Source: CAZXCQ01 sp964639275
GTDB taxonomy: Bacteria > Desulfobacterota > DSM-4660 > Desulfatiglandales > Desulfatiglandaceae
Direction of reading: 5' to 3'
Assembly: GCA_964639275.1 (NCBI GenBank)
Contig: CAZXCQ010000171.1
Coordinates: 1-14,010 of the forward strand
DNA: 14,010 nucleotides
Part shown: positions 1-8,124 of the stretch, one piece after another
Position numbering within the stretch: position 1 is the first letter of the stretch
How the letters are laid out: every line of letters begins with the position of its first letter
Program-made: the position numbers and the translations under genes
Notes under the pieces: generated by a model
Told to the model about the DNA's origin: nothing
Database searches by the model: none
What the model saw: the letters and a program-made list of their open reading frames with translations, nothing else

Positions 1-260
1 ATATCGTTCGGTTTACTTCAATTCCGCCGGAGGTTGGCTCCTATTTCCAGGCCCACAGGGAATATGCGTTGAAGCCCGAAGCGGGTCGATAGAAGAGACA
101 GTATTCTAAACCCACCAGGTAGCCGGGGGTTATTGGCAGCCCCAGCCCCTCTTAACAGCATATCCTGATCTCTATCATTCCAGAATGGCCTTTAACGTCT
201 TAACTGCAGCCCTTTCAAGGTGATAACCTGCTGATTTTATTGAAGACAAGGAGCGGCTGC
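1..260. other. intergenic region, left edge of window
   Basis: This stretch lies downstream of the GAPDH-like gene and I see no supportable gene in it. In the minus direction a frame stays open past the GAPDH stop to about position 184, but it has no ATG and no ribosome-binding site. A G/C-rich patch near 123-150 has runs of G and C that could pair weakly. It has no following T-run, so I do not call a terminator. Confidence 0.5.
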
Positions 261-1541
261 CTATAGCAACTCCGCCACGGAGTCAAGACGGTCTCCAAGC
301 ATATTCACATAGCTTCCCAGCTCGTTATCATACCACGCGTAGATCACTGCCTGGGTAATCGCAATTCTTACCAGGTGTTGACCTTTTTGATTCGATAGGC
401 CCTTCGTCTTTACCTGATAGGCCTTTTCCAGATCGATGTTTACTTCCGCTGTGCGGGTGTGAGTCTCGTGTCCCTCGATAATAGCCGCAGCTCGGGGGAG
501 GCCTATGATATCCGTGGAGACGTTTTGTTCTTCCGTATAATGCAGATAACCACGAGGATCGCGCTCGGCAGTCTCCCAGTAGATCCTGTTAATCACATCC
601 CTCCGTATCGACTCCCCTGAAGGTTCTTCCTGAAGGTTCACCACCAGAATAATCAACGAACCCGTGGTATTCGGAACACGCACAGATTCGGCAATAAAGC
701 CGATCTGCTTCATCTCCGGAATCACGAGGGCAAGCGTATTTGCCGCCCCTGTCGTAGTCAAGATGATATTATTCATGACGCTCCGGTTCTTTCTTAGATC
801 ACTAGCCCCTGCTTTAGGAAGCCGGTCCAGGACCTGCTGGGAACCTGTTACCGCGTGAATAGTAGCCATCGAGGCGGTCAGGATTCTCTGGGGACCAAAA
901 AAGCGCAAGAGTGGTTTTATCATGTGGGCCAGGCAGGTGGTTGTACAGGAGGCGCCGGAAATAAGCCTGTGAATCCTGGGATCATAATCGTTTTCATTGA
1001 TCCCCATAACGGTGGTCACGGCGTCATGGGGCATGGCCTTGGCCTTGTCTTTGATCTTGAACGGGGCCGAGACAATAACCTTTTCGGCTCCCGCTTCAAG
1101 GTGCCCTCTCACTGAACCCCCCGGCTCATCGGGAGGCAGGGTGGGGTCAAGGAATTTGCCTGTGGTGTCCACCACGAGCTGGACACCGTGTTCCCTCCAG
1201 CCGATATCTTTTGGATTTCTGGAGTTCCGCAAAATTTTAACCTTCACTCCGTCGGCCGTTAGGGTTGCCTCCTTCTCATCCACCTCCTGAATCACCCGCT
1301 CGGCTCTGTATCCGTAAAGATAGGCCCCAAGGGAACCGTAAGTGGAATCCCTTTCCAGGTACCCTGCCAGATCCCCCAGCGATCTGCCCACCTGTCGTCC
1401 AACATTGACTACCAGCTCATCAAAGTACCTGGTTGCAACATAACGCCAGAGCGTGAGCTTTCCTATTCGCCCAAGGCCGTTAATACCCAGTTTCAGCCCG
1501 CTCCCGGTCACGTCCTCTGAACCAGCTTGCATCTCAGTCAC
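261..1541 (-). CDS. divergent glyceraldehyde-3-phosphate dehydrogenase (GAPDH-like)
   Basis: This 426-aa protein belongs to the GAPDH family, which oxidises glyceraldehyde-3-phosphate with NAD(P)+ and phosphate in cytosolic glycolysis or gluconeogenesis. The N-terminal Rossmann motif GINGLGRIG is at residues 19-27. The catalytic cysteine is C199 in SGASCTTTCLAH, its histidine partner is H229 in TIHAVT, and the C-terminal family signature AWYDNELG is present. It is about 90 aa longer than the usual 330-340 aa. The active-site loop reads CTTTCLAH where classical enzymes have CTTNCLAP, so it is a divergent subclass whose coenzyme and substrate cannot be read from sequence. The frame opens with GTG at 1541, which has AGGGAG 7 nt upstream and overlaps the dikinase stop by 8 nt. 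An ATG at 1532, 1 nt after that stop, is an equally plausible start. Either way it appears translationally coupled to the gene before it. Confidence 0.9.
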   Translation of the reverse strand: MTEMQAGSEDVTGSGLKLGINGLGRIGKLTLWRYVATRYFDELVVNVGRQVGRSLGDLAGYLERDSTYGSLGAYLYGYRAERVIQEVDEKEATLTADGVKVKILRNSRNPKDIGWREHGVQLVVDTTGKFLDPTLPPDEPGGSVRGHLEAGAEKVIVSAPFKIKDKAKAMPHDAVTTVMGINENDYDPRIHRLISGASCTTTCLAHMIKPLLRFFGPQRILTASMATIHAVTGSQQVLDRLPKAGASDLRKNRSVMNNIILTTTGAANTLALVIPEMKQIGFIAESVRVPNTTGSLIILVVNLQEEPSGESIRRDVINRIYWETAERDPRGYLHYTEEQNVSTDIIGLPRAAAIIEGHETHTRTAEVNIDLEKAYQVKTKGLSNQKGQHLVRIAITQAVIYAWYDNELGSYVNMLGDRLDSVAELL

Positions 1542-4500
1542 TCTCCATCTCCCTAATCTTCATCTGACCCAAGTAGAGGGAGCCCTCCCTCCCATCCATA
1601 CTGAGCCAGTCGCCGGATCTTAGGATCTTCTGATCCAACGAACACCTCTTTTCCCTCTCCATGCAAACGAGGTTTGCACACCCCACTACGCAGGTTTTGC
1701 CCAGCCTTTGGGCCACTATTGCAGCGTGAGAAGTGGAGCCCCCCCGGCCCGTGAGCAGACCATCGGCCTCATAGATTTCTTTGATATCATCGGGAACCGT
1801 GTCGTTCCTCACAATGATCAACGGTGTTTCCGGTTCTGCCTTTCGCCAGTATTGAATCTCCTCCAAACTGAATACGACCCTTCCGCTCATGGCTCCGCCG
1901 CTCACGCCAATTCCGTGCCCCAGGCGTTTAAAAGGCACATCAGGTGCCAGATCAAAGGAATAGACCTTTATTCTCTCTCTTAGGACCATATCTCGGGTCT
2001 GGAGAAAATAGAGATCTTTTCTGTGGGGACTTTCAAATGTAAACTCTATCTCCTGGGGGCTCCACCTTCTTTCATATATGAGATTCTTTGCCCACTCTCT
2101 TAATGTATGATAGATCTCCGGAAACAGGGTTTCAAGCGCAGTATCGCCTTGCCTGTTTTCGATCTCTGCCTGCTTCTTGGAAACAGGGAGTGTCCTCACG
2201 AGACCTGAAACCACGTCCTCCCCCTGATTTCCCGGAGTAAAGTCTCCCCACAGCACGAGCATGTCCCCGGTCCACCTGGGGTTGTGGGTGAAAAAGACGC
2301 CGGCTCCCGAGTTGCGTGAATAATTGCCAAAAACCATGGTTCGAACCGTGGCAGCGGTTCCCCAGTCGTCCGAAATGCCCATAATTTCACGATAGGTCCT
2401 GGCCTTGGGAGCGTTCCATGAGTCCAGAACCTTTCTAATAGCGACGTCAAGCTGTTTAAGGGGTGACGCCTCGATTTCAACGCCGCTGTCCTGTACCAGG
2501 GACTTATAGGTCAGGGCTATTTCCTGCATTTGGAGCCCGGTGAAATCCTTTTTGTAGGCTACCCCCAGACGTCGCTTAAAATCGGCGATAATGGCATCGA
2601 AGTCATCCCTTTTCAGGTCAAAGGCCATGCCATAGGACTGAAGAAACCGCCGATAGGTATCCCAGGCAAACCATTCGTTGCCGGTACGGGCAGCCATCCC
2701 CAAGACGATTTCGTCATTGACCCCCACATCCAGGAATGTGACCATCATACCGGGCAGCGAAATGGGAGAACCGCTTCTGACAGAGATAAGCAAGGGGTTG
2801 CCAGGGTCGCCAAAAGACTTTCCGGCTAGCTTTTCGAGGGCGGTTACCTCGCGATGCACCTGCTCCTCAAATCTCTCCTTGGCGGGAAGATAGTCATAAA
2901 TGATCCCGCGACACCTGAAGGCCTCCGTAGTCACTATGAATCCATGTGGAACGGGGAGCCCGTAATCCATCATCCTGACCAGATTAAGCCCCTTGTTTCC
3001 GAGATGAATAATGTCTGCAAGGTCTTTTTTTNNNNNNNNNNNNNNNNNNNNNNNNNNNNNNNNNNNNNNNNNNNNNNNNNNNNNNNNNNNNNNNNNNNNN
3101 NNNNNNNNNNNNNNNNNNNNNNNNNNNNNNNTGGGAAAAACCCCGGAAGATGTCAAGATACTGGGTAGAAGAAAACCCCCGGACCTCGAGTGAATGGGCG
3201 AGCAAATCCAACTGTCGCTCCAACTCCAGAGAGGAGATCCCGTCCAGCTTCAAGGCACGGGCGAAAAGGCGGAGGTATTCATAGATCTGAGAAATGGTAA
3301 CCTTGGTAATGAGCTTGAGATCAATGGTTTCAATCATCTCTTCGAAAAGCACCCTCACAAGAGCCTCCAGGCGGAATGTCAGTCCCAGGGCATCAAATTT
3401 CATCTCATGGTAACTGCCATACATGGAGGGGATATCAACGGCAAAATGGCGTTTTCTATAGACGTCTTCCCTGATCTCGTAGTTCTTGGCAGAAAGTACG
3501 ATCTCTTTCAGCTTCTCAAGGTAGGGGAGCAGCTGGACCAGTTTCTTCGGGGTGTCATTCTCCTGCAAGGCCTGTTTCAGCTCCTCAATGTCGGGCAGGC
3601 CAGTGAGTTGAAGCTGGGCCAGATAGCTATCCATCTCGGTAAAACCAAGACGATATTTCTGGAAAAGGAGCCTGTACAATAGAATCGCCAGTTCCACCCT
3701 TTCAAAATCAAGATCCGATGCACCGGGAATATCCCCTATCAGACCCTTGAGATCATCTCCTGCTGTATTCAGTAATCGGCTGACCTTGCCGCCTCCATTC
3801 CCAAGTAAGAGATGCGAGACGACCCTGTGAACGCCTTCTATATACGGACCTTCTGTTTCTATCTGCTGGTAAACGCTGGGGGGTACAAAGGTCTTCACAC
3901 CCTCTTTACTTTTGGTATTCCAGAAGCTGAGAATCCCCTCCATTAACTCGATGATCTGATTGCTGCTCTCTACGTGACTTTGCTTTCGTAGGAAATGGAT
4001 CAAGGGATCCCTACGCATGCACAACTCATCAATCTTGGTGGAGATGTCCCGGAGTCTCCCTTCTGCACCGATGTCGTTGAAATAGGCAGGGAAAAGGCGG
4101 GCCAATTGTTTGGCAAGGTTATAGACCGTGCCGATCTCGCTATTCAATAAGCGTGTGATATCGCGTGGAAAGAGGTCCGTATCTCTGATGAAGACCCCAT
4201 TTAGGGAAAGGTGGATAATCAAAAAGGAGAGCAGTTTTTTGGACCATTTGGGGTTAAGCCCTATGAGCTCCAGCCAGGTACGGATATTCTGAATATGGGC
4301 GGGATTCGCCAGTACTTGCCAGTCATCACCCACCCCCTTTATTTCCGGGGCCTGAAACCCGAGGGACACCACGGAATCCGTGAAATAATCCACAAGATCA
4401 CTGTCATCCGTAGTGTAGACTCCCTTGCCCATAGTGAGCACGCAGTTCAGTGCCGTCTCCGGGAATTCTCCTCCGCTCGCCTTCAAGATCTCAAAGGTCT

Positions 4501-5494
4501 TCTCTATGGATCTCCGGATCACCTCGGATTCTTCATTTTCAATGAGCCCTGAAAGTGTTCGATTAATTTCCCTTAAGGTCTCTTGGTGGATTGAAGAAAG
4601 GGTTTCAATGTTCATGATGTGGAGAAGAAATATCAATTTCCATTGCTCCCCGAGCCCCTTCTTTTCTCCGGCCTTTAAAAGCTTCCGAGGTATCTCACCG
4701 TAACCCTTTACAATCTGGTCATATCCCGGAAGTTCTATGAGTTGCTCGAAAACATATTTGTGACCGCAGTCCGGGCTCCGAGCGATCTCCTCCAGCTTCC
4801 GCCGGCAGGAGGTCAGGTGGTCATGGGAGATCTCTCTAAAGAGCGCTCTTAACTCCGTCTTTTCGAGAAAGGCCTCACCGGATTCTTCTTCAAACCAGGC
4901 GAGGGGGTCTTCCACTCCCAGCCAGTAATCATAGGTGTATCGGTAGTACCTGGTGAGAAGGCGGTTTATGGTACTGAAACTGGATTGCGGGGGGACTACT
5001 TGAGAGTATTTTCTCCCAAGCCTACACAGCGGGTAAAAACTCCGAACAAATAAAGAGAACGTCTTTTCTGGATAAGCCTTGATACGGGCAAAGCCATAAT
5101 CCAGGACGGGCAAGAATCTATTTAGAGACTCACCCCCATCGTTGATTATCTTTTGGATGAAAAGGAGGAGATTATCCGCTGCATTGACCCGTACGGTCTC
5201 CTCCGGGGAGCTTTCGAGGGCCTCAAAAAATATGTCCTCATAGAGTCTTGCGGCCTCGGGCCCTTTGGGATGCCCCTTGAGCAGGTGAAAGTAGCCAAGG
5301 GCGTACCGTCTCACCTCTTTGAGAATAAACACCCAATTCCTGTACGGGTGGCAAATCTCTTTCAGGAAGCTCTTCAGTTCTTCCGCGAGGCCATAATACT
5401 CTCCCATGACCTCTTGCAAAATCTCGTATCTACGGTCAATGGCAACGTCCACCCGCCTGGAGGTGATGTTCACGTCAAGGGCCTTGGATGACAT
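1534..5494 (-). CDS. pyruvate phosphate dikinase-like protein with long N-terminal helical domain (interrupted by assembly gap)
   Basis: I read two coding segments on either side of the N-run as one gene. The 5' segment (5494-3132, 787 codons) starts at an ATG with GGAG 6 nt upstream. It is rich in Leu, Glu and Lys, looks all-helical, and matches no domain I recognise. The 3' segment (3031-1534, 498 codons) is clearly pyruvate phosphate dikinase-like. It has the N-terminal ATP-grasp motif NKGLNLVRMMDYGLPVPHGF, the nucleotide-binding region SVRSGSPISLPGMM, TMVFGN, QGEDVV and LYFLQTRD. It also has the swivelling phospho-histidine domain GGSTSHAAIVAQ, with the His codon at 1726-1728. The protein ends about 64 residues after that His, so the C-terminal PEP/pyruvate barrel of true PPDK is absent. 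ATP-dependent autophosphorylation on His is therefore plausible, but the phosphate acceptor is unknown. Minimum length is about 1,286 aa. The alternative is two separate genes whose boundary lies in the gap. Confidence 0.8.
3032..3131. other. scaffold gap of 100 N
   Basis: Exactly 100 N is a conventional placeholder for a gap of unknown length. It is flanked by a 7-T run on the left (3025-3031). The 5' coding segment leaves 2 bases over at its edge and the 3' segment leaves 1. The true missing length must therefore be a multiple of 3 if a single intact gene spans it, and 100 is not. Any start codon or reading frame that appears to run through the N-run is an artefact. Confidence 0.97.
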
Positions 5495-5659
5495 GGGCTT
5501 CTCCGGAGCAGAGGGGTCGAGCGCTCCCCCCTCGGTCAGTCTCAGCCTCGGGATTTCCTCAAACCCGTGTATCTGCCTTGTCCCGAAAGGGAAAAATACG
5601 GAAACCCAAAAACCGCAGCACGCCGGACAGGGGAGGGTAAGGGCGCTGAAAGTGACATA

Positions 5660-5947
5660 TTATCCGTAGAAATAGATGCTGTATTGAGTTTTTTCTCCCA
5701 GCAAGGCATCAATCTTATCTTGTACCTCTGCCCTCTGTTTGCTGCCTGCCCACGCTTTCCAATCGTCAATGGATTTCCATGTGCCGATCACCAGGTAATC
5801 CTCCGGATCTTCAGTATTTCTCCAGGTTTCACCGGAAATATAACCGGGTTGAACTATTGCCAATGACCTGAGCTCTGACAAGAGGGGTAATAGCTGTATT
5901 TCCTTTCCTTTAGGGACTTTTCTCTTGATAATAATCTTGACAGCCAT
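5660..5947 (-). CDS. antibiotic biosynthesis monooxygenase (ABM) domain protein
   Basis: This 95-aa single-domain protein has the ABM/dimeric alpha-beta barrel pattern. It starts with a strand (AVKIIIKRKV), then a helix with a P-G-Y-I-S-G-E turn, then the typical core around DYLVIGTWKSIDDWKAW, and ends in a helix and a short strand (YSIYFYG). Members include small heme-degrading or quinone-modifying monooxygenases and many uncharacterised proteins. The family fold is visible, but the substrate is not. The ATG at 5945-5947 has a strong AGGAGG (5955-5960) 7 nt upstream. The MITE-like palindrome ends only about 10 bp before this site. The gene is in the same direction as the dikinase gene, 165 bp upstream of it. 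Expression with the neighbours is possible but not shown. Confidence 0.85.
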   Translation of the reverse strand: MAVKIIIKRKVPKGKEIQLLPLLSELRSLAIVQPGYISGETWRNTEDPEDYLVIGTWKSIDDWKAWAGSKQRAEVQDKIDALLGEKTQYSIYFYG

Positions 5948-5970
5948 ATTTTCTCCTCCTTTTCTTCTTA

Positions 5971-6149
5971 GGGCTTGCGCAGAAACAACTTCGCAGAATT
6001 GGCGTCCAGATTTGGGTCAGATTTGGCTGCGCCGATTGAGCAAGACCACAGGAATAGTAGTACTATTTCGAGGATCTTGCGATTGAGGTGCGGCCGAAGA
6101 TGACCCGAAGATGGGATGCGAAAATGTGAAGTTATTTCTGCACAAGCCC
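5971..6149. mobile_element. MITE-like 179-bp palindromic element
   Basis: Two arms of exactly 89 bases face each other around a single central base at 6060. The outer 22 bases match at 20 positions (left end GGGCTTGCGCAGAAAC, right end GGGCTTGTGCAGAAAT when complemented). The innermost 7 bases (AATAGTA/TACTATT) match perfectly, and overall about two thirds of positions pair. TTA flanks both ends in direct orientation (5968-5970 and 6150-6152), which fits a 3-bp target duplication. There is no coding capacity. The structure suggests a non-autonomous element mobilised in trans, though I cannot name the parent insertion sequence. Its transcript would fold into one long imperfect hairpin between the kinase-like remnant and the ABM gene. 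Confidence 0.75.
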
Positions 6150-6275
6150 TTACTACGCATTTCGGGATACTCTGGTCACTTTCAGCGACCGCGCGTCCAG
6201 CAATTCTTAGATGCTTATGACCCTAATGGCTAGACTATAAGCAAATTGCCCATGATCTTAAAGCAAGGACATTTT

Positions 6276-6590
6276 TCACCTTCGTAGAGCACCCAGGATA
6301 GACTCAACAGCGGCATCCACACTTAACGTCCCGGTATTTATGACGAGGTCGTAATTGACGGGAGCTGTAATATCTGCATGGAAGTATTTTCGTATAAAAG
6401 CCCTGCGATCCGAATCCGTTCTGAGCACACGACGCCTTGCCTCATCAAGCGTAACACCGAAATCACGGGCCACATTGTTAACCCTCATTTCAAGTGGGGC
6501 CACAATGCCTACCCTGAATTTCCCCTCAGGGGGAAGAGCGTAAGCGCCTTTTCATCCAAGGTTTCCAAGAGCCTTGTACTTACCTGGCAT
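6276..6590 (-). pseudogene. cytidylate kinase-like family remnant, interrupted near the 5' end
   Basis: Codons from 6551 down to 6276 encode a recognisable C-terminal half of the cytidylate kinase-like family. It contains FRVGIVAPLEMRV, the helix LDEARRRV, RRAFIRKYFHAD and YDLVINTGTLSVDAAV. The N-terminal P-loop half expected in a roughly 200-aa enzyme is absent. An ATG at 6590 with a good AGGAGG 5-6 nt upstream opens the same frame but meets TGA (6552-6554) after 12 codons. In the shifted frame the same bases read LLETLDEKALTLFPLRG, which looks more protein-like, so compensating indels are possible. A GTG at 6503 could start a 75-aa product but has no clear ribosome-binding site. I call it a degraded gene; a short functional peptide cannot be excluded. 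Confidence 0.6.
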
Positions 6591-6639
6591 AGTCCCTCCT
6601 CGCGTTAGTCAAACACGTTTTTGCGGCTTTTCCCATCCG

Positions 6640-6936
6640 TTATCGCGGTTCGATGTAGACGGGTTGTCCCATCTCAGAAAAGGCAAAGTTATGGAAAACG
6701 TTGTAGCCGTTATAGTCCAGCACCCTTAGGTCATTGTTCTGGTTGAGGTCTCCCATAACCACATTGTAATGATTCCCATATTTCTCCTTAACTCTTTCCA
6801 ATGGAAGCTCGGCAGCAATGTATTTCTTGATGCCCTTTGCCTCCAATATTGAGATGAGTTTGGGAGCCTTGAAAGATTCGTACGTGGTCAGAATCAGAAT
6901 AGGTCCTGTACCAGTAAAAATGATGCCTGCCTTCAT
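6640..6936 (-). CDS. small conserved protein of unknown function
   Basis: This 98-aa soluble protein starts MKAGIIFTGTGPILILTTYE and has no signal peptide or membrane helix. The short hydrophobic N-terminal strand with GTGP looks like a buried beta-strand and turn. Further on, KEKYGNHYNVVMGDLNQ, LRVLDYNGYNVFHNFAF and a final PVYIEPR strand suggest a compact alpha/beta fold. The composition and motif style look like a well-conserved family in anaerobic Proteobacteria and Desulfobacterota, but I cannot assign a function. The ATG has AAGGAG about 8 nt upstream. The gene lies downstream of a strong promoter and a 43-codon ORF, and 49 bp upstream of the kinase-like remnant, so they probably share a transcript. 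Confidence 0.8.
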   Translation of the reverse strand: MKAGIIFTGTGPILILTTYESFKAPKLISILEAKGIKKYIAAELPLERVKEKYGNHYNVVMGDLNQNNDLRVLDYNGYNVFHNFAFSEMGQPVYIEPR

Positions 6937-6985
6937 AGCTAATCTCCTTTCTATTCCCTACCGCGCCGAGGGATAAAAACCTGTT

Positions 6986-7001
6986 TCATCAAAAGATGAA
7001 C
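6986..7001 (-). other. hairpin at the stop codon of the small ORF
   Basis: On the minus strand TTCATC and GATGAA form a 6-bp stem with a TTTT loop, spanning the end of the 43-codon ORF and its double TGA. It is A/T-rich. It is followed after about 4 nt by a run of five T, so it could be a weak terminator or processing site between the small ORF and the 98-aa gene. Confidence 0.3.
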
Positions 7002-7120
7002 TGGGTAATAGGAATAAGCCCAACTACTTGAGGGGTTAATTCAGGGATCATGTGGGCTCCCACCAGGACAGAAACTCTCCTGTCAGGAGATTGGTGGACA
7101 CATTTTCTGGGATTCTCCAT
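6989..7120 (-). CDS. candidate 43-aa small protein
   Basis: An ATG at 7118-7120 opens 43 codons to a TGA at 6989-6991, followed at once by a second TGA. AGGGAGGG (7128-7135) sits 7 nt upstream. The -10 of a near-consensus promoter lies about 60 bp before the start, which is a sensible leader length. The product begins MENPRKCVHQSPDRRVSVLV and is soluble and mildly basic, with a hydrophobic tail (IPITQFIF). I recognise no family. It precedes the 98-aa gene by 52 bp on the same strand. It could be a small protein gene or a leader peptide; no amino acid is enriched enough to suggest classical attenuation. The support is promoter, ribosome-binding site and frame together, not homology. Confidence 0.5.
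   Translation of the reverse strand: MENPRKCVHQSPDRRVSVLVGAHMIPELTPQVVGLIPITQFIF
7060..7097. repeat. nested inverted repeat inside the small ORF
   Basis: A perfect dyad TCTCCTG-T-CAGGAGA (7076-7090) is enclosed by CCACCA (7060-7065) and TGGTGG (7092-7097). The DNA could serve as an operator downstream of the promoter, or the RNA could fold into a stem with a one-sided bulge. It lies within the coding frame of the 43-codon ORF, so part of the symmetry may be incidental. Confidence 0.4.
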
Positions 7121-7179
7121 ATTGAAGCCCTCCCTGATAGGGCGTAGAAGATTGAGGAGAAATGGTCTAAAGTGAATAT

Positions 7180-7209
7180 ATTATACAAAAAAACCACCAG
7201 AGACGTCAA
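7180..7209 (-). promoter_or_regulatory. sigma70-type promoter facing left
   Basis: On the minus strand a TTGACG -35 element (7204-7209) is separated by 18 bp from a perfect TATAAT -10 element (7180-7185). The spacer includes a T-run. The predicted transcription start near 7172 gives a leader of about 50 nt to the 43-codon ORF and about 235 nt to the 98-aa gene. It is the best promoter match I found in the window. Confidence 0.65.
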
Positions 7210-8016
7210 ACAAAATTGGGAGGGAAAAATCGGTGGAAAAAGTGGTTAGACATTCAATATGTTGGGGGCATTTCTGGGTTTCCAGGAATGCCGGATACAA
7301 GTACAAGAATGGACCCACCAGTCGCTTATGAGGGTGTCTATGCGGTCTTGGCGGTGCATAAGTTCCTCATTTCACAGTTAAGGATAAAGAATAGGTCATA
7401 AACGCCAAAAAGGCTTCTGCCATAAGGTCTGGATATCTCAGCATTATGGATGAATGGATATTACCACTACCCCTCCGGGATTTGACAAACAGATTGATTG
7501 GAATTATATTCTTAATGTAAATGAGTGAGTAACATTACTTGCCAGAGAATGTATCTATTTGAAAGCTGTTCTAACTGTCATTTCAAATGGAAAAATAGCA
7601 GCGAAAGACCTTTTTGGCAGTCCGCTTGATTAATGTACCCGAGTGGTTTAGCCAAATCAAGCACCCGTGATATCTCTCCTTACTGCACCGACTCTACATT
7701 CAAGAAAGCGGCTTGTAGATAGATCTCCTGATCTCTCCATCTTCAATCACAATCCCCCGATCCTACCCGGACTCCGGGCCAGATAAGGGGGTGGTCTCCT
7801 AAACCCAAGTGGATCTGCCCGCACGATTCCTTTTCTGGACCCTGTATGTTCCTTTTGCTTCCCGGACCCAGAGGATACATTCATTTTGGTACACTCTTTT
7901 CTCTCTCCGGCAGGAAACATCATGGTAAAACTCATAAGAATAAGCTAACTTCTCACCAGGTCCGGATAACTGACATTGGATTTTTGCTTTCGTTGGAATA
8001 ACAGGCCTTTACGCCC

Positions 8017-8044
8017 ATCGTCTTTCCCGCGGAGGTGGGAGTTT
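8017..8044. repeat. degenerate REP-like palindrome
   Basis: TTTCCCGCGGAGGTGGGAG inside this span pairs as CCCGC with GTGGG (one G-T pair) around a GGAG loop. It is preceded by CGTC and followed by TTTAG. It closely resembles the widespread extragenic palindrome with a CGTCATTCCCGCG..GCGGGAATCCAG layout found in many Proteobacteria. It looks like one decayed copy. No second copy is visible in the window. Confidence 0.4.
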
Positions 8045-8124
8045 AGAAAAGCGGTCTTAGACAGCATTTGCGCCGTTTTATTGAGAAGATACCCAAAAAG
8101 GTTACTTAAATATTTTAAAATGGA

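Noticed and set aside
3132..3156. Start codon at 3156 for a separate dikinase gene reading through the N-run
   Set aside because: The frame passes through 100 unknown bases and uses a different frame from the clear upstream coding segment. It is an artefact of the placeholder.
6520..6554. Selenocysteine insertion at the TGA of the kinase-like remnant
   Set aside because: A small hairpin follows at a suggestive distance, but its CTGA loop lacks the expected early G, no nearby Cys or Sec motif is present, and the family is not a known selenoprotein. It is kept only as the least likely option within a finding.
7216..7401. 61-codon plus-strand frame starting with TTG
   Set aside because: There is no Shine-Dalgarno before the TTG, the GGGAGGG lies inside the frame, and the product is not recognisable. 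A 32-codon alternative from a GTG in another frame is no better.
7804..7830. Group II intron 5' end suggested by GTGCGGGCAG on the minus strand
   Set aside because: There is only a short resemblance. No domain V hairpin, no reverse transcriptase frame and no 3' end were found.
7780..7860. tRNA-like stretch around GGTGGTCTCCTAAACC resembling an Arg-CCT anticodon arm
   Set aside because: No matching acceptor stem, D-arm or GTTCGAATC T-loop can be found around it.
7886..7902. Sigma54-like promoter TTGGTAC-N5-TTTCT, and a second one at 7614-7630
   Set aside because: Both have correct spacing, but each lacks the conserved GC of the -12 element and has other mismatches. The distance to prkA is over 230 bp. 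I would expect several such weak matches by chance.
7747..7935. 62-codon minus-strand frame in the gene-poor region
   Set aside because: No ribosome-binding site is present, and the Pro/Arg/Gly-rich product changes character in every frame.
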